From Deltaproteobacteria bacterium (lineage in GTDB: Bacteria > Desulfobacterota_B > Binatia > UBA9968), in the NCBI GenBank assembly GCA_005879255.1, contig VBKY01000246.1, positions 1 to 40,149 on the forward strand: DNA of 40,149 nt, written 5' to 3'. Positions 1 through 8,056 of the stretch are shown one piece after another. Position numbers and translations under genes: made by a program. Position 1 is the first letter of the stretch. Every line of letters begins with the position of its first letter. The notes below the pieces were generated by a model. That model made no database searches. It worked only from the letters and a program-made list of their open reading frames with translations, and had not been told where the DNA came from.

Positions 1-293
1 GTCCCTATCCGCCGTGGGCGCAGGATACTTGAGGAGAGTTTTCTCTAGTACGAGAGGACCGAGAAGAACGCACCGCTAGTGTTCCGGTTGTCACGCCAGT
101 GGCATCGCCGGGTAGCTATGTGCGGACGGGATAACCGCTGAAAGCATATAAGCGGGAAGCCCCCTCCAAGATAAGGTATCCCAGGCCGTAAGGCCTCTAA
201 AGACCCCTCGTAGACTACGAGGTTGATAGGCCGGATGTGGAAGGTCAGTAATGATTGAAGCTAACCGGTACTAATTGGTCGTGCGGCTTGACC
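1..293 (+). rRNA. rrl: 23S ribosomal RNA, 3' end (partial)
   Basis: The sequence matches the last part of bacterial 23S rRNA (domain VI). The universal sarcin-ricin loop core AGTACGAGAGGACC lies at 47-60, and the conserved GGTTGTCACGCCA and GCTAACCGGTACTAAT blocks follow. The 5' part lies outside the window, so the gene is cut by the window edge rather than broken. The 3' end near 293 is set by similarity to the known mature end (CGGCTTGACC) and could be off by a few bases. About 70 bases separate it from the 5S gene, the usual arrangement of an rRNA operon. Confidence 0.97.
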
Positions 294-363
294 ATATTTA
301 CTAATGCGACTCCGCGTTAATTCGTTGTGCCCGTATTCAGTTGTGAGAGAACATCTCGAAAAT

Positions 364-480
364 TTCCGGTGGCGATAGCGGAGGTGTCACACCCGATCCC
401 ATCCCGAACTCGGCCGTTAAGCCCTCCAGCGCCGATGGTACTATACGGTCGCCGTATGGAAGAGTAGGACGCTGCCGGAT
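364..480 (+). rRNA. rrf: 5S ribosomal RNA
   Basis: A 5S rRNA of about 115 nt lies just downstream of 23S. The ends TCCGGTGGC (365-373) and GCTGCCGGA (471-479) pair to form helix I. The conserved 5S block CCCGATCCCATCCCGAACTCGG follows the usual loop-B/loop-C layout. Ends are set by the helix I pairing. It is the last gene of the rRNA operon, because a terminator begins 11 bases later. Confidence 0.96.
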
Positions 481-490
481 TTAAATTGAA

Positions 491-524
491 AGCCCCAACT
501 TCGAAAGAGGTTGGGGCTTTTTTG
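491..524 (+). terminator. Rho-independent terminator of the rRNA operon
   Basis: AGCCCCAACTT (491-501) pairs with the copy at 508-518 around the loop CGAAAG, giving an 11-bp stem followed directly by a T-run. It ends transcription just after 5S. The same loop and flanking AAATTGAAAGCCCC recur at 20797, so this is one member of a terminator family in the window. Confidence 0.93.
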
Positions 525-551
525 TTCTTTTTAACAACCAGCAGAGGCGCG

Positions 552-581
552 TTGACCGGTGTATTACACCGTTAATATATC
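552..581 (+). promoter_or_regulatory. Promoter-like site with an internal palindrome
   Basis: A TTGACC box (552-557) is followed by AT-rich candidate -10 boxes TAATAT (573-578) or TATATC (576-581). Between them lies a perfect inverted repeat CGGTGTA-t-TACACCG (557-571). An operator between -35 and -10 is the layout used by some regulators, including the MerR family, but no regulator gene is visible. The site precedes a reading frame with a strong ribosome binding site at 600-606, so it may have driven the now degraded gene at 611. Confidence 0.4.
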
Positions 582-610
582 TGTATATACAACAGCCGAG
601 GGAGGAGATT

Positions 611-877
611 ATGGCAAAGGCATTGACGTCACTAAGCCTTGACATCGCGCTCACTACGCGACGCGTCGGCACAGGCGATCGCGTTACCCGGCAAATCCTC
701 TCTTCGTCGATATTTCATCGATCCTGGTCAGTCCATAGTTGCGTACATAGCCCTGGCGGCGACGCGTTCGACTTCACTGCCGCTGATTTTTTCGGGTGGT
801 GTCGCGAGGTTGGCTTCAGCAGGACCGAGGTAATCCGTTGGCGGGGCTCTGCGAGTGCCGGCGTAGCCTACAAGTAA
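611..877 (+). pseudogene. Probable methyltransferase remnant (C-terminal piece)
   Basis: An 88-codon frame begins after a strong GGAGGAG ribosome binding site. Its last ~40 residues (from PGGDAF near residue 48 to the terminal GVAYK) resemble the C-terminus of small-molecule SAM-dependent methyltransferases: a GG...F turn, a WCREVGF helix and a final S-A-x-x-AYK strand. Nothing in the first 45 residues resembles the SAM-binding core, so the catalytic domain is missing. The simplest reading is a deletion that fused a start region to the tail of a methyltransferase. It may still be translated, but it cannot be a working enzyme of that family. Similarity is judged by eye, so confidence is modest. 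Confidence 0.4.
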
Positions 878-982
878 TGGAAGCGAACAATCGCTGCCTG
901 AGAAGGGCATGGAATCGAGGCGCGTTCGCGCGCGGCTCATGACCGAGGCGTTAGACGGCTTTGAAACATCGAGGTAACGGTT

Positions 983-1252
983 ATGTGTAGAAACATTAAG
1001 ACTCTCTTCAACTTCGAACCGCCTGTGAGGGAGGAAGAGATTCGTGCGGCCTCATTACAGTTCGTGAGAAAGGTCAGCGGCTTTAACAAGCCGTCGAAAG
1101 CCAACGAAGTTGCGTTCCTTGCTGCCGTTGATGAGATAGCAGCCGTCTCCAGTAAACTTCTTAGCTCGCTCGAGACGAACGCAGCACCGAGGAACCGCAC
1201 AGAAGAGGCTGCCCAGGCGCGATCACGCGCTGCGCAGAGATTCCCTAAGTGA
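983..1252 (+). CDS. DUF2277 family protein
   Basis: The 89-residue protein starts MCRNIKTLFNFEPP, the highly conserved opening of the DUF2277 family, and continues with the family's RAASLQFVRKVSGFNKPSKANE block and an Ala/Arg-rich tail. The length matches the family. No biochemical function is established. The conserved Cys2 and the FVRKVSGF segment are the family's hallmarks. The ATG is preceded by GAGG at 971-974 with an 8-base spacer. It stands alone: the upstream frame is a remnant and the next gene converges from the other strand. Confidence 0.9.
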   Translation: MCRNIKTLFNFEPPVREEEIRAASLQFVRKVSGFNKPSKANEVAFLAAVDEIAAVSSKLLSSLETNAAPRNRTEEAAQARSRAAQRFPK

Positions 1253-1445
1253 AGGGCTCGTCATCTAACCCGTCGACGAATCACGTCCTACATTGTGCGT
1301 CGCCGCCGTATGCGATGGGAATGGTTCCAGCCTTCAGACTCGCTCTCATGAGCTCCGGGAAGCGTCCAGCGATGAGAAACGTCAAGAGTCAAAGATTCGC
1401 CTCTGTGACCTCCGTCGAAATCCAACTAGCGCTGTTCCCGAAGCT

Positions 1446-2462
1446 TCAGCGAAAATAGCGCAACATCTCGGCGTTATACTTGTTGTAAATGGCGCTCGAC
1501 GCCGGTTTGATGACGAAGAGCTTGCGGCCTTGCATGAGTCGCGGCGGGTTCGGCAGGACGTCCTTGCGGGCTGGGATGCGGCTGAGTCGACGCATTGACG
1601 TTTGTCCTTCTTCGGAGAGAATGAAGTCGACGTAAAGCCGCGCCGCGGCGGGATGGGAGTTCTCAGCAGTGACGGCGATGCCGATGGGGTAAACGAACCA
1701 GGGGTCCAGCGGTACCCAATCGATGGGCGCGCCGGTTTTTTTGAGCTCTTCAACGCCCGTCGGATACTGGGAGATCAATAAAGGAAACTCCCCGGCCATC
1801 ATAAGCTGGTTCATGAGCGAGCTGCCGATTCGGGAGTGAATATTTTGCTTGCTGAGCGCCTCCATGTATTGTCGCCCCTTTTCCTCGCCCATCGACTGGA
1901 GCATCGCGAAATACCACTCGGTATGGCTGAGCACAAAGCCCATTTTTCCCCTCCACTTCGGTTGCAGCAGTTCCTGGTAACTGTTCGGCACGTCATCGGG
2001 CTTCAACATCCGTGAGTTATACGCCATGGTCACGGCATTCAAATACGTGGCGTGCCAATAGCCGTCCTTGTCGCGCAACGCTTCGATGTAACCTTCTCGC
2101 TCCGGCGAGTAGTACTTTGCTAGCAGTCCTTTCTCCACCAGGTTCATAATGGGAAATATGCTGGATTGATAAACATCGGCAAGATAGGTGCCGGTGCGTG
2201 CTTCGAGCATGTAGCGTGCCAAGAGCGCGTCCTTTCCTGAGCTATAGAACTCCATGTTGACGAATGGATATTTTTTCTCGAATACGGCCCCCAGAGCTCT
2301 GGCGTCCGAAGCGTTGGAGGAGACGTAGACCATAACCTTGCCTTCTTTCTTTGCATCCTCGATGAGCTTGGCGCGATCTTTCGTTTGAGCTTGGCCAATT
2401 GCCGAATTCGTGAAGCAAAGGGCAGCCAGCATGGCAAATGTCAATGTGAAACTGATCTTCAT
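1446..2462 (-). CDS. Extracellular solute-binding protein, iron/family-1-like
   Basis: A 338-residue exported binding protein. Residues 1-23 form a signal peptide ending near SAIGQAQ. The mature part begins with the typical KLIEDAKKEGKVMVYVSS strand, followed by FEKKYP, LQPKWRGKMGF and a C-terminal ARLYVDFILSEEGQ segment. These features mark type-2 periplasmic binding proteins of the Fe3+/thiosulfate/2-aminoethylphosphonate class. The ligand cannot be read from sequence. The ATG at 2462 was chosen over an upstream start at 2483 because AGAGGGG lies 5 bases before it and the signal peptide then begins properly. No permease or ATPase gene is nearby. The upstream region on this strand holds a dehydrogenase remnant. 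Confidence 0.88.
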   Translation of the reverse strand: MKISFTLTFAMLAALCFTNSAIGQAQTKDRAKLIEDAKKEGKVMVYVSSNASDARALGAVFEKKYPFVNMEFYSSGKDALLARYMLEARTGTYLADVYQSSIFPIMNLVEKGLLAKYYSPEREGYIEALRDKDGYWHATYLNAVTMAYNSRMLKPDDVPNSYQELLQPKWRGKMGFVLSHTEWYFAMLQSMGEEKGRQYMEALSKQNIHSRIGSSLMNQLMMAGEFPLLISQYPTGVEELKKTGAPIDWVPLDPWFVYPIGIAVTAENSHPAAARLYVDFILSEEGQTSMRRLSRIPARKDVLPNPPRLMQGRKLFVIKPASSAIYNKYNAEMLRYFR

Positions 2463-2680
2463 AGGTACCCCTCTGAACGACATTAAATTGTCTGATCACC
2501 GCAGACAATTTGCATAGCTTTGCGTAAAGTAGGCAAAGCCACCGTGTGCGTCAATCCGCAAATGGTCAGGCTGCTCAAAAAGATCTCAGAGGCGAGGCGC
2601 GCATGGACCGTGATCGTGTCCGTGAAACGGCACCGTGAAATCCGCGCGCACACGAACACGAATTCGTGGGAGGCGATTGA

Positions 2681-2779
2681 GCCAGCATCGTTTTGCGCTG
2701 GCTCGGGAACCGCAAATTGACGCATTTCAATCTTTCGTATGTCGGTAACAACAGCGGTTTGCGACTGCATAGCTGACAT
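2681..2779 (-). pseudogene. N-terminal remnant of a medium-chain (zinc) dehydrogenase
   Basis: The first ~33 codons of a minus-strand frame starting at 2779 read TAVVTDIRKIEMRQFAVPEP in their middle, the standard first strand and turn of zinc-type alcohol/polyol dehydrogenases (AVxxxxxxxxxREFxxPxP). After about residue 33 the frame no longer resembles the family, and no GHE or cofactor-binding motif follows. The start has a GGAAGGGG ribosome binding site. It looks like the 5' stub of a deleted gene. Recognition rests on one short segment. Confidence 0.45.
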
Positions 2780-2872
2780 ATGAGTGCCCCTTCCAAGAAT
2801 CTAGACTAGCGGAACACAAACGTTTATCCCTAAAGCCTGCGAGCGATCAAGTTGCGTCAGCGGTCGCAAAGT

Positions 2873-3112
2873 GTTCAAGGTTTCATGTTCAAGGTTCAAA
2901 GTTGAAATCCGAAGACGCGAGCTTGAAGAAACAGGGTGTTTGACTAAACGCGCACGGGGGAAAAGGCACGAATTCTCTGCGCGAAGTCGTATCGACAAAC
3001 ACGCCTCACGAACACAATCACGACGGCTCGACGACGACGGCGAGCAATGGGTGCGAGTTGCTTCTATGTCTCAGACTTGGCCTTGAACTTTTTGAACCCT
3101 TGAACTTTGAAC
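2873..3112. repeat. AT-rich inverted repeat element (copy 1)
   Basis: The left arm holds repeated TTCAAGG/TTCAAAG units (2874-2906) followed by AAATCCGAAG. The right arm (3081-3112) carries the complementary units CCTTGAACTT, TTGAACCC and TTGAACTTTGAAC. About 170 bases lie between. The remainder of the 690-base gap between 2463 and 3153 shows no gene apart from the dehydrogenase stub. Comparable elements occur at 11997-12125 and 18210-18422. Confidence 0.6.
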
Positions 3113-3153
3113 GATTTTATTCACATTTAGTATGGCGAACAGGAGATATCCTT

Positions 3154-4218
3154 ATGCCAATGATTGATGCGGATACGCACGTCGACGAGTCCGAAGCCAC
3201 CTGGAAAAAGTTGGAGGGTACGACCTACGCGAAGTACATACCCGTGACGATTGCGATGCCGCTCGATGAGGCCAAACGAGCCGGCTATAACCCGACGAAC
3301 AGCCGCTGCTGGGTGGTTGAAGGCAGGCTGCAGAACCGCGCAATCCGCGACGAAGTCAACCATCCTCCCCGTGTCATGCGAGAGCTCGAGGACGTGCGGG
3401 GCCGCCTCGCTCACATGGACAAGATGGGCGTAGACGTGCAGGTTATCTTCCCGACTTTTTTCATCCGCTACAACACTAGCAATGCGGAAGCCGAATGGGC
3501 GCTCGCCACGACCTACAACCGCTGGCTTGCCGAGAAATGTGCGCAAACAAGCGGGCGGCTACGATGGGCGGCAGTGTTGCCGCTGCTTCGTCCCGACAAG
3601 GCTGTCGAGGAGCTGCGTTGGGCGAAAGAGCACGGCGCCTGCGGCATCTTCAAGCGCGGATTCGACCTCGACAGGAAAGTAACCGACCCGCACTTTTTTC
3701 CAATTTACGAGGAAGCCAGTGCGCTCGACCTGCCTCTGTGCATCCACACCGGCCATCCGCTGCCGGGGCACGAATGGGACAGGGGCTTCCCGATCATGTA
3801 CTCCTTCACCGAGCTGGTGAGCTCCGGTGTTCCGAAGAAGTTTCCGAAACTTCGCTTTGGGCTCATTGAGTCGGGGGCCTCCTGGATTCCCTATACGATC
3901 TCCCAGTTGGGAGCGGTAAAACGCCAAACGCTGCGCGGTCAACAGACTCGGTTGCCTCGCCTGTTCGAACTGGAACCGGAATTGTTTCGCGCCAACCGGT
4001 TGTTCGTCACCATCGACCCTATCGACGACATCGAGTCTTTACTGAAGTTCGGAACTGAAGATAACCTGATGATCGGCACCGACTACAGCCACACCGACAT
4101 CTCCGCCAACCTGAGCGCGCTGGACGAAGTCCGCGGCTGGGTGGATGAGGGCAGGATCAGCAATGCCCAAGCCCAGAAGATTCTCGAGAGCAATTCCAGG
4201 GCGTTCTACGGCCTGTAG
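3154..4218 (+). CDS. Amidohydrolase-2 family metal-dependent hydrolase/decarboxylase
   Basis: The 354-residue protein carries the amidohydrolase-2 (ACMSD-like TIM barrel) signature. It starts MIDADTHVDE, with Asp and His at the metal-site position, has LCIHTGHP with a metal-ligand His in the middle, FGLIESGASWIPY typical of the family, and GTDYSHTD with the catalytic Asp near the C-terminus. Members hydrolyse or decarboxylate small acids and aromatics. The exact substrate is unknown. ATG 3154 was chosen because AGGAGAT at 3141-3147 precedes it and the family motif begins at once; an upstream extension to 3058 would add unrelated residues. The gene is alone on its strand and converges with the MFS gene at 4297. 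Confidence 0.9.
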   Translation: MPMIDADTHVDESEATWKKLEGTTYAKYIPVTIAMPLDEAKRAGYNPTNSRCWVVEGRLQNRAIRDEVNHPPRVMRELEDVRGRLAHMDKMGVDVQVIFPTFFIRYNTSNAEAEWALATTYNRWLAEKCAQTSGRLRWAAVLPLLRPDKAVEELRWAKEHGACGIFKRGFDLDRKVTDPHFFPIYEEASALDLPLCIHTGHPLPGHEWDRGFPIMYSFTELVSSGVPKKFPKLRFGLIESGASWIPYTISQLGAVKRQTLRGQQTRLPRLFELEPELFRANRLFVTIDPIDDIESLLKFGTEDNLMIGTDYSHTDISANLSALDEVRGWVDEGRISNAQAQKILESNSRAFYGL

Positions 4219-4296
4219 AAAAAGATGCTCAGGCCCGTTCCGTGATTCGAGAATCGATCCTTTATCAAGTCTATAAAAGCGTGGTGGGGTAAACGG

Positions 4297-5604
4297 TCAG
4301 TCCCGCGCCGGGCCGACGAGGGGACGGATACCGACAACGCTGAAAAAAAGCTCCTGGATGGAAACCTCGTGAGCCGCTCTGACCTCGCGAAAACTCCGCG
4401 AGAGCAGCAGGTAAAAGGACACCCGGCAAAAGCAAGAGAGGGCAAATAGAGCAAGCAGGCGATTGCCGAAAAGCAGCGGCAGCCGTGACGCAAAAAAGCC
4501 GCCCAGGGAGGAACCCAAAAAAAGTGCGAGGCCATTGATGACATTGAAATAGGCGATGCAACGCACCCGCTTTTGCGGCGTCACGGCGTCGTAGATGAAA
4601 TTGCCGGCGCTGAGCGTCACTCCGCTCCACGAAAAGCCGGCAAACATTTGAACCAGCAGGAGATAGGCGGGGTTGTGCGAGAAAAGCCAAAAGATCGGGA
4701 TCAGCGCGGCAAGAAACGAGCTGAGCCGCAGGACTCTCACGTTGCCGACGAGATCGGCGTGCCTTCCCCAAAGAGGCAGGGCTATCAGCGAAGCAAGCGA
4801 AGAACCAACCTGGAGCGCCATGTAAGTCAAGTAGCTCAATTGCAGGTCGCGCAGCATGAAGACGGCGAAAAAGGGAGCTGCCAAATACGTGGCGAAAGTC
4901 AGACAACCGCTAAACACCACGAATTTGAGAAAATTGCTTTCTCGGAAGCGCCGCAAGAACATAAGAAAAGTAAAGTCACTAGCGGGATCTTTTTTATGTG
5001 GCGGCTCATCCATCCGGCTGATGAAGTAAGCGGAGACAAATCGGGCCGCCGCGGCCAAAGAAAAGATAATCCAAAAACCCGTGCCGTAAGAGATCTCTTG
5101 GAAAAAATTCAACAGCAATCCCGACGCGATGATGCTGCCGACGGTCACCGCGCCCACGGTCCGGTTGCGCCAGCCGAAATATCGTCCTCGCTTTTTCGCC
5201 GGCACATAATCGCTCATCAGGCTGCCCCAGGCCGGTCCCGCCAAGCCGCCGCACACGGCCGCGAGAATCAAAAAAATCAGCAACAGCTCCACTCGATTAG
5301 AGATCTCGAGCAGCGGCAGCATGGCGATACAGAGAATGAGCGACGCCTGGGAGAAAATCAGGTGCACCAATAGCTTGAGCCGGCCGCCGACCCAATAAAT
5401 GATCCGCACGGAAAAGAACTGTGCCAAAGAAGACAAGAGATTCGGCAAAGCGGTGATGAGACCGACCTGCTGTAGGGTGGCGCCAAAAAAGAGCGCAGCG
5501 GGCGTGGCGTAATGATCGGTAACGCCGGCCATAAAAGCGGCAAAGATACCATCCTTGAATGACGACCGGAGACTTTCTCGAACATTGACCTTTTTAAGCC
5601 TCAT
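4297..5604 (-). CDS. Major facilitator superfamily (MFS) transporter
   Basis: About 435 residues with twelve likely hydrophobic helices. The loop after helix 2-3 region and the SLMSDYVPAKKRGRYFGWRN segment between helices 4 and 5 follow the MFS pattern of an acidic residue plus basic run. A cytoplasmic linker (MDEPPHKKDPASD) separates the two halves. The substrate cannot be told. Start: a TTG at 5727 is possible, but the ATG at 5604 opens a typical cytoplasmic N-terminus (MRLKKVNVRESL) and the extra residues would fall over a fossil of another gene, so 5604 is preferred; no clear ribosome binding site is visible. This is the only complete membrane transporter in the window. Confidence 0.88.
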   Translation of the reverse strand: MRLKKVNVRESLRSSFKDGIFAAFMAGVTDHYATPAALFFGATLQQVGLITALPNLLSSLAQFFSVRIIYWVGGRLKLLVHLIFSQASLILCIAMLPLLEISNRVELLLIFLILAAVCGGLAGPAWGSLMSDYVPAKKRGRYFGWRNRTVGAVTVGSIIASGLLLNFFQEISYGTGFWIIFSLAAAARFVSAYFISRMDEPPHKKDPASDFTFLMFLRRFRESNFLKFVVFSGCLTFATYLAAPFFAVFMLRDLQLSYLTYMALQVGSSLASLIALPLWGRHADLVGNVRVLRLSSFLAALIPIFWLFSHNPAYLLLVQMFAGFSWSGVTLSAGNFIYDAVTPQKRVRCIAYFNVINGLALFLGSSLGGFFASRLPLLFGNRLLALFALSCFCRVSFYLLLSRSFREVRAAHEVSIQELFFSVVGIRPLVGPARD

Positions 5605-5723
5605 CGTGGCGGGAAGAAGACAAAAGGATGAGGCATTCTTGCGCGAATTGCCAGAGCATGCCGAAAAACTCCATATCCTATCCGCAGAACTGTCCGTGAA
5701 CAGCACCCGAAAGGCTGTCGACT

Positions 5724-5783
5724 TCAATTACCCAGAATCTCTTTTAGCCTCTCAAATCACTGGAGCGGGTTGGCTGACTACTG
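5724..5783 (-). pseudogene. Fossil C-terminus of a TctC-type solute-binding protein
   Basis: Read on the minus strand this stretch encodes AVVSQPAPVI, then, after one extra T, ERLKEILGN and a stop. It is nearly the same as the end of the binding protein at 13278 (VVNQPAPVIDRLKKILGN) and like the end of the one at 24558 (RLKKILGE). Only about 20 codons remain. The single-base insertion shows it is decayed. It lies just upstream of the MFS gene and shows that another TctC-type gene once stood here. Confidence 0.8.
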
Positions 5784-6123
5784 CCTGGCCAATATAAACA
5801 TGGGGTCAGCACAACCACACGGTTGGGCTTGCATGAGTGCATGACTGGCTTATCCATATAATAATAATAGATCCGCCGGATAAGGGCCAATCGTTGCTTT
5901 TGCTGACGGTCGCGAATAGCCTTGAACCAGCCTGGGTTGCGTTAGTATATGGAGTGAGTAAGAAAAGGGGGACGGCGACTCTCCTATTGGAGGCGGACCG
6001 CTCTGTGTGCTAGAAACTATTCGAGCCGAGTTCGCGAGGACGGGTATGACGTTACGTCCATCACGTCATTAACCGTGACAGTGCTCGGCTACGGTAGTCG
6101 GCAAACACTTCGGGCGATTGGCT
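5784..6123. other. Gene-free intergenic stretch
   Basis: No coding region is evident. It contains a GGGGTCAG motif near 5812, an AT-rich patch near 5858-5872, and one weak promoter-like pair for the gene at 6124 (TTGAAC 5922-5927, TATATG 5946-5951, 18-base spacer). Nothing else stands out. Confidence 0.5.
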
Positions 6124-7962
6124 ATGATTAAAATTTCTCGCTCGAAACAAATCCTTTCTGAAATTGAGCTTCTCCTCGATGCAGGCAACTACGAGGACGC
6201 TAAGGTCCTTCTGAGTTTTCTCGATGCCCACCGGTTAGATCACGAAAGCTGGCTTCATCTCCTTCTGATCAACGTAAGACTCGACGGGGCCATACCGTAC
6301 AAAGACGAGATCGATGGCCTTCGCAGCTTGTTGGATCCCAGCGACGTTGAAAAAGAGATCATCAGAAAAATTTTTCTCCTTGCATGCAAACCAGCGGAAG
6401 AAGGGCGAAGAGACCAACGCCCGGCTGATCCCGTCAATCAGATGCCTGAACAACCCGTTCCCCTCCGGGCTTTTGAAAACCAGCTGCGTGACAAGACCAA
6501 ACTTTTGCAAGATCGTGAGTTGGACTTGCTGACGCTCAAGAAGCAGCTCGCGGAGCTGAGCGCGTCGAAAGAGGAAATTGTGCGCTCGCTGGAAGAAACG
6601 GTTGTGCAGAACGAGGCGCTACGAACGAAGGAAGCCGCGCGCAACGCTCTTGAGAACCGTTTCACCGAAACCATTCGCTCCCTGGAGAATCAGGTAAGCG
6701 AGAAAGAAAAGTTTTTGGAGAGCCGTGAGGCGAATGTCAAGGCGCTCGGGTATAGAGTAAACCAACTCAATAGGCAATTGGCCGAATTACGCCGGGCCAA
6801 AGATGAAGACGGTCGGCTATTCCTCGAGGAGATTGCGCAAAAAGGCGAGCTCCTACGGCTCAGGGATTCGGCGATAAAGATACTAGAGGAGCGGTTCACG
6901 AAGCAGATTCGTGTCCTCGAATATCAGCTAGGCGATGAGCAGAATCTTTTGGAGATTCGCGACAGGGAACTTGATTCGCTCATGGGCAAGGTGCGCGAGC
7001 TGATCCAAGAACGTGCCGACCTGGCATCAGAACGAGAAAAGTCAGACCGTTTGCTTCAAGAAGCTCTGCGCGAAAAAACCGCGCTGCTGCATGCCAATGA
7101 ATCGTCCACTCGCGTGGTGGAAGAGATGAGGGCAAAGATCCAGTCGTTCGAACGTGAGCTTGCGGAGAAGCAAGAACTGATGGAAAACAGCGGCACGGCA
7201 GTGGCCGAGCTGCGGCGTCAGATTCATGTCCTCACCAAGAGATCGCGTGAAGTTGCGGCGGCAAAGTTACGCGCAGAGACGTTGCTCCATGAAGAGCGTA
7301 TTCGAGCGAGTCATGCACACTCGGCCGCCGATTCCGCTCACAAAGGATTTGCCGACGAACGGCCCAATGATCAAGTACCCGCGCCTGAGCCGACAAACAC
7401 TCCGTCCATTGATGATAAATCGAGCGGGCCGAGTTGGTTTCGCCGCGCATGGCATATTACCTGGAAGCCAAAGACATTTCCGGCGACTTCGCTATCCGTC
7501 GCTGCCGTCGGGTTGCTCATAGTCCCGATCGCTTATTTTTTGTTAGGGCACGGTCACGCACCAACGGGCGGCAATTCTGTCGCAGCGGTCGACGCAGTTA
7601 TCACCAAGTCGTCGATAGATGATGAGGAATATCGGGCGCCCGTCAGTCCTACACCACGCGCATTGGAGTTGAAATCGCGAAAAGCGCCTGATGCTAATTA
7701 TCGTAACGCTAGGAGACGCGAAGATCCGCCAAGGCGCGCGGCCGCCTACAAAACACGGCGCCCGGTGTCGCTAAGGGAGGAGCCTCGTTTCGCTGCCACC
7801 GCGAAGACACAAATCGAGGCGGGAACCTCGATCAGCGTTCTCGAAGCACAAGGCGATTGGTTCAAAGTAAAAACCGAACCGTCAGCAGCCGTTGGCTACG
7901 TGAGAAAAGAACACCTCGTTCGTCAGCCGTTCGACTTGGTAGTGCAGCGGAAGGAAAATTAA
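6124..7962 (+). CDS. Coiled-coil, single-pass membrane protein with C-terminal SH3-like domain
   Basis: The 612-residue protein has four parts. An N-terminal helical region (about 1-90) is followed by a long charged coiled coil (about 105-400) built of repeated units in which an LE.R/L..QL segment precedes a K/E-rich stretch. A hydrophobic segment near 455-475 (LSVAAVGLLIVPIAYFLL) crosses the membrane once. A basic linker leads to a bacterial SH3-like domain near 547-600 (the EAGTSISVLEAQGDWFKVK and VGYVRKEHLV pattern). With no signal peptide, the coiled coil would be cytoplasmic and the SH3 domain periplasmic, where such domains often bind cell wall. The exact function is unknown. A TTG six bases upstream is an alternative start; neither has a clear ribosome binding site. 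It is not part of an operon. Confidence 0.8.
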   Translation: MIKISRSKQILSEIELLLDAGNYEDAKVLLSFLDAHRLDHESWLHLLLINVRLDGAIPYKDEIDGLRSLLDPSDVEKEIIRKIFLLACKPAEEGRRDQRPADPVNQMPEQPVPLRAFENQLRDKTKLLQDRELDLLTLKKQLAELSASKEEIVRSLEETVVQNEALRTKEAARNALENRFTETIRSLENQVSEKEKFLESREANVKALGYRVNQLNRQLAELRRAKDEDGRLFLEEIAQKGELLRLRDSAIKILEERFTKQIRVLEYQLGDEQNLLEIRDRELDSLMGKVRELIQERADLASEREKSDRLLQEALREKTALLHANESSTRVVEEMRAKIQSFERELAEKQELMENSGTAVAELRRQIHVLTKRSREVAAAKLRAETLLHEERIRASHAHSAADSAHKGFADERPNDQVPAPEPTNTPSIDDKSSGPSWFRRAWHITWKPKTFPATSLSVAAVGLLIVPIAYFLLGHGHAPTGGNSVAAVDAVITKSSIDDEEYRAPVSPTPRALELKSRKAPDANYRNARRREDPPRRAAAYKTRRPVSLREEPRFAATAKTQIEAGTSISVLEAQGDWFKVKTEPSAAVGYVRKEHLVRQPFDLVVQRKEN

Positions 7963-8056
7963 AGGTGTGGAAATCTTTTTTGGTCAATAGGGTCAGCCAA
8001 TAGGGTCAAATCCTTTGTTGTTTGTTGCCCAATCATCCCGGCTGCCGAACCTGAAT

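Noticed and set aside
294..363. A tRNA between 23S and 5S rRNA
   Set aside because: The spacer is only about 70 bases and shows neither a TTC-loop motif nor an acceptor stem.
1249..1598. Short plus-strand frames after the DUF2277 gene
   Set aside because: No ribosome binding site and no recognisable sequence; they partly overlap the binding-protein gene in antisense.
4573..5373. A 266-codon plus-strand frame
   Set aside because: It is antisense to the MFS gene, very rich in Arg, Gln and Glu, and matches nothing; the MFS helices on the other strand are clear.
7985..8008. Direct repeat CAATAGGGTCA (two copies, 13-base period)
   Set aside because: Too short and isolated, between convergent genes; no structure or role can be supported.
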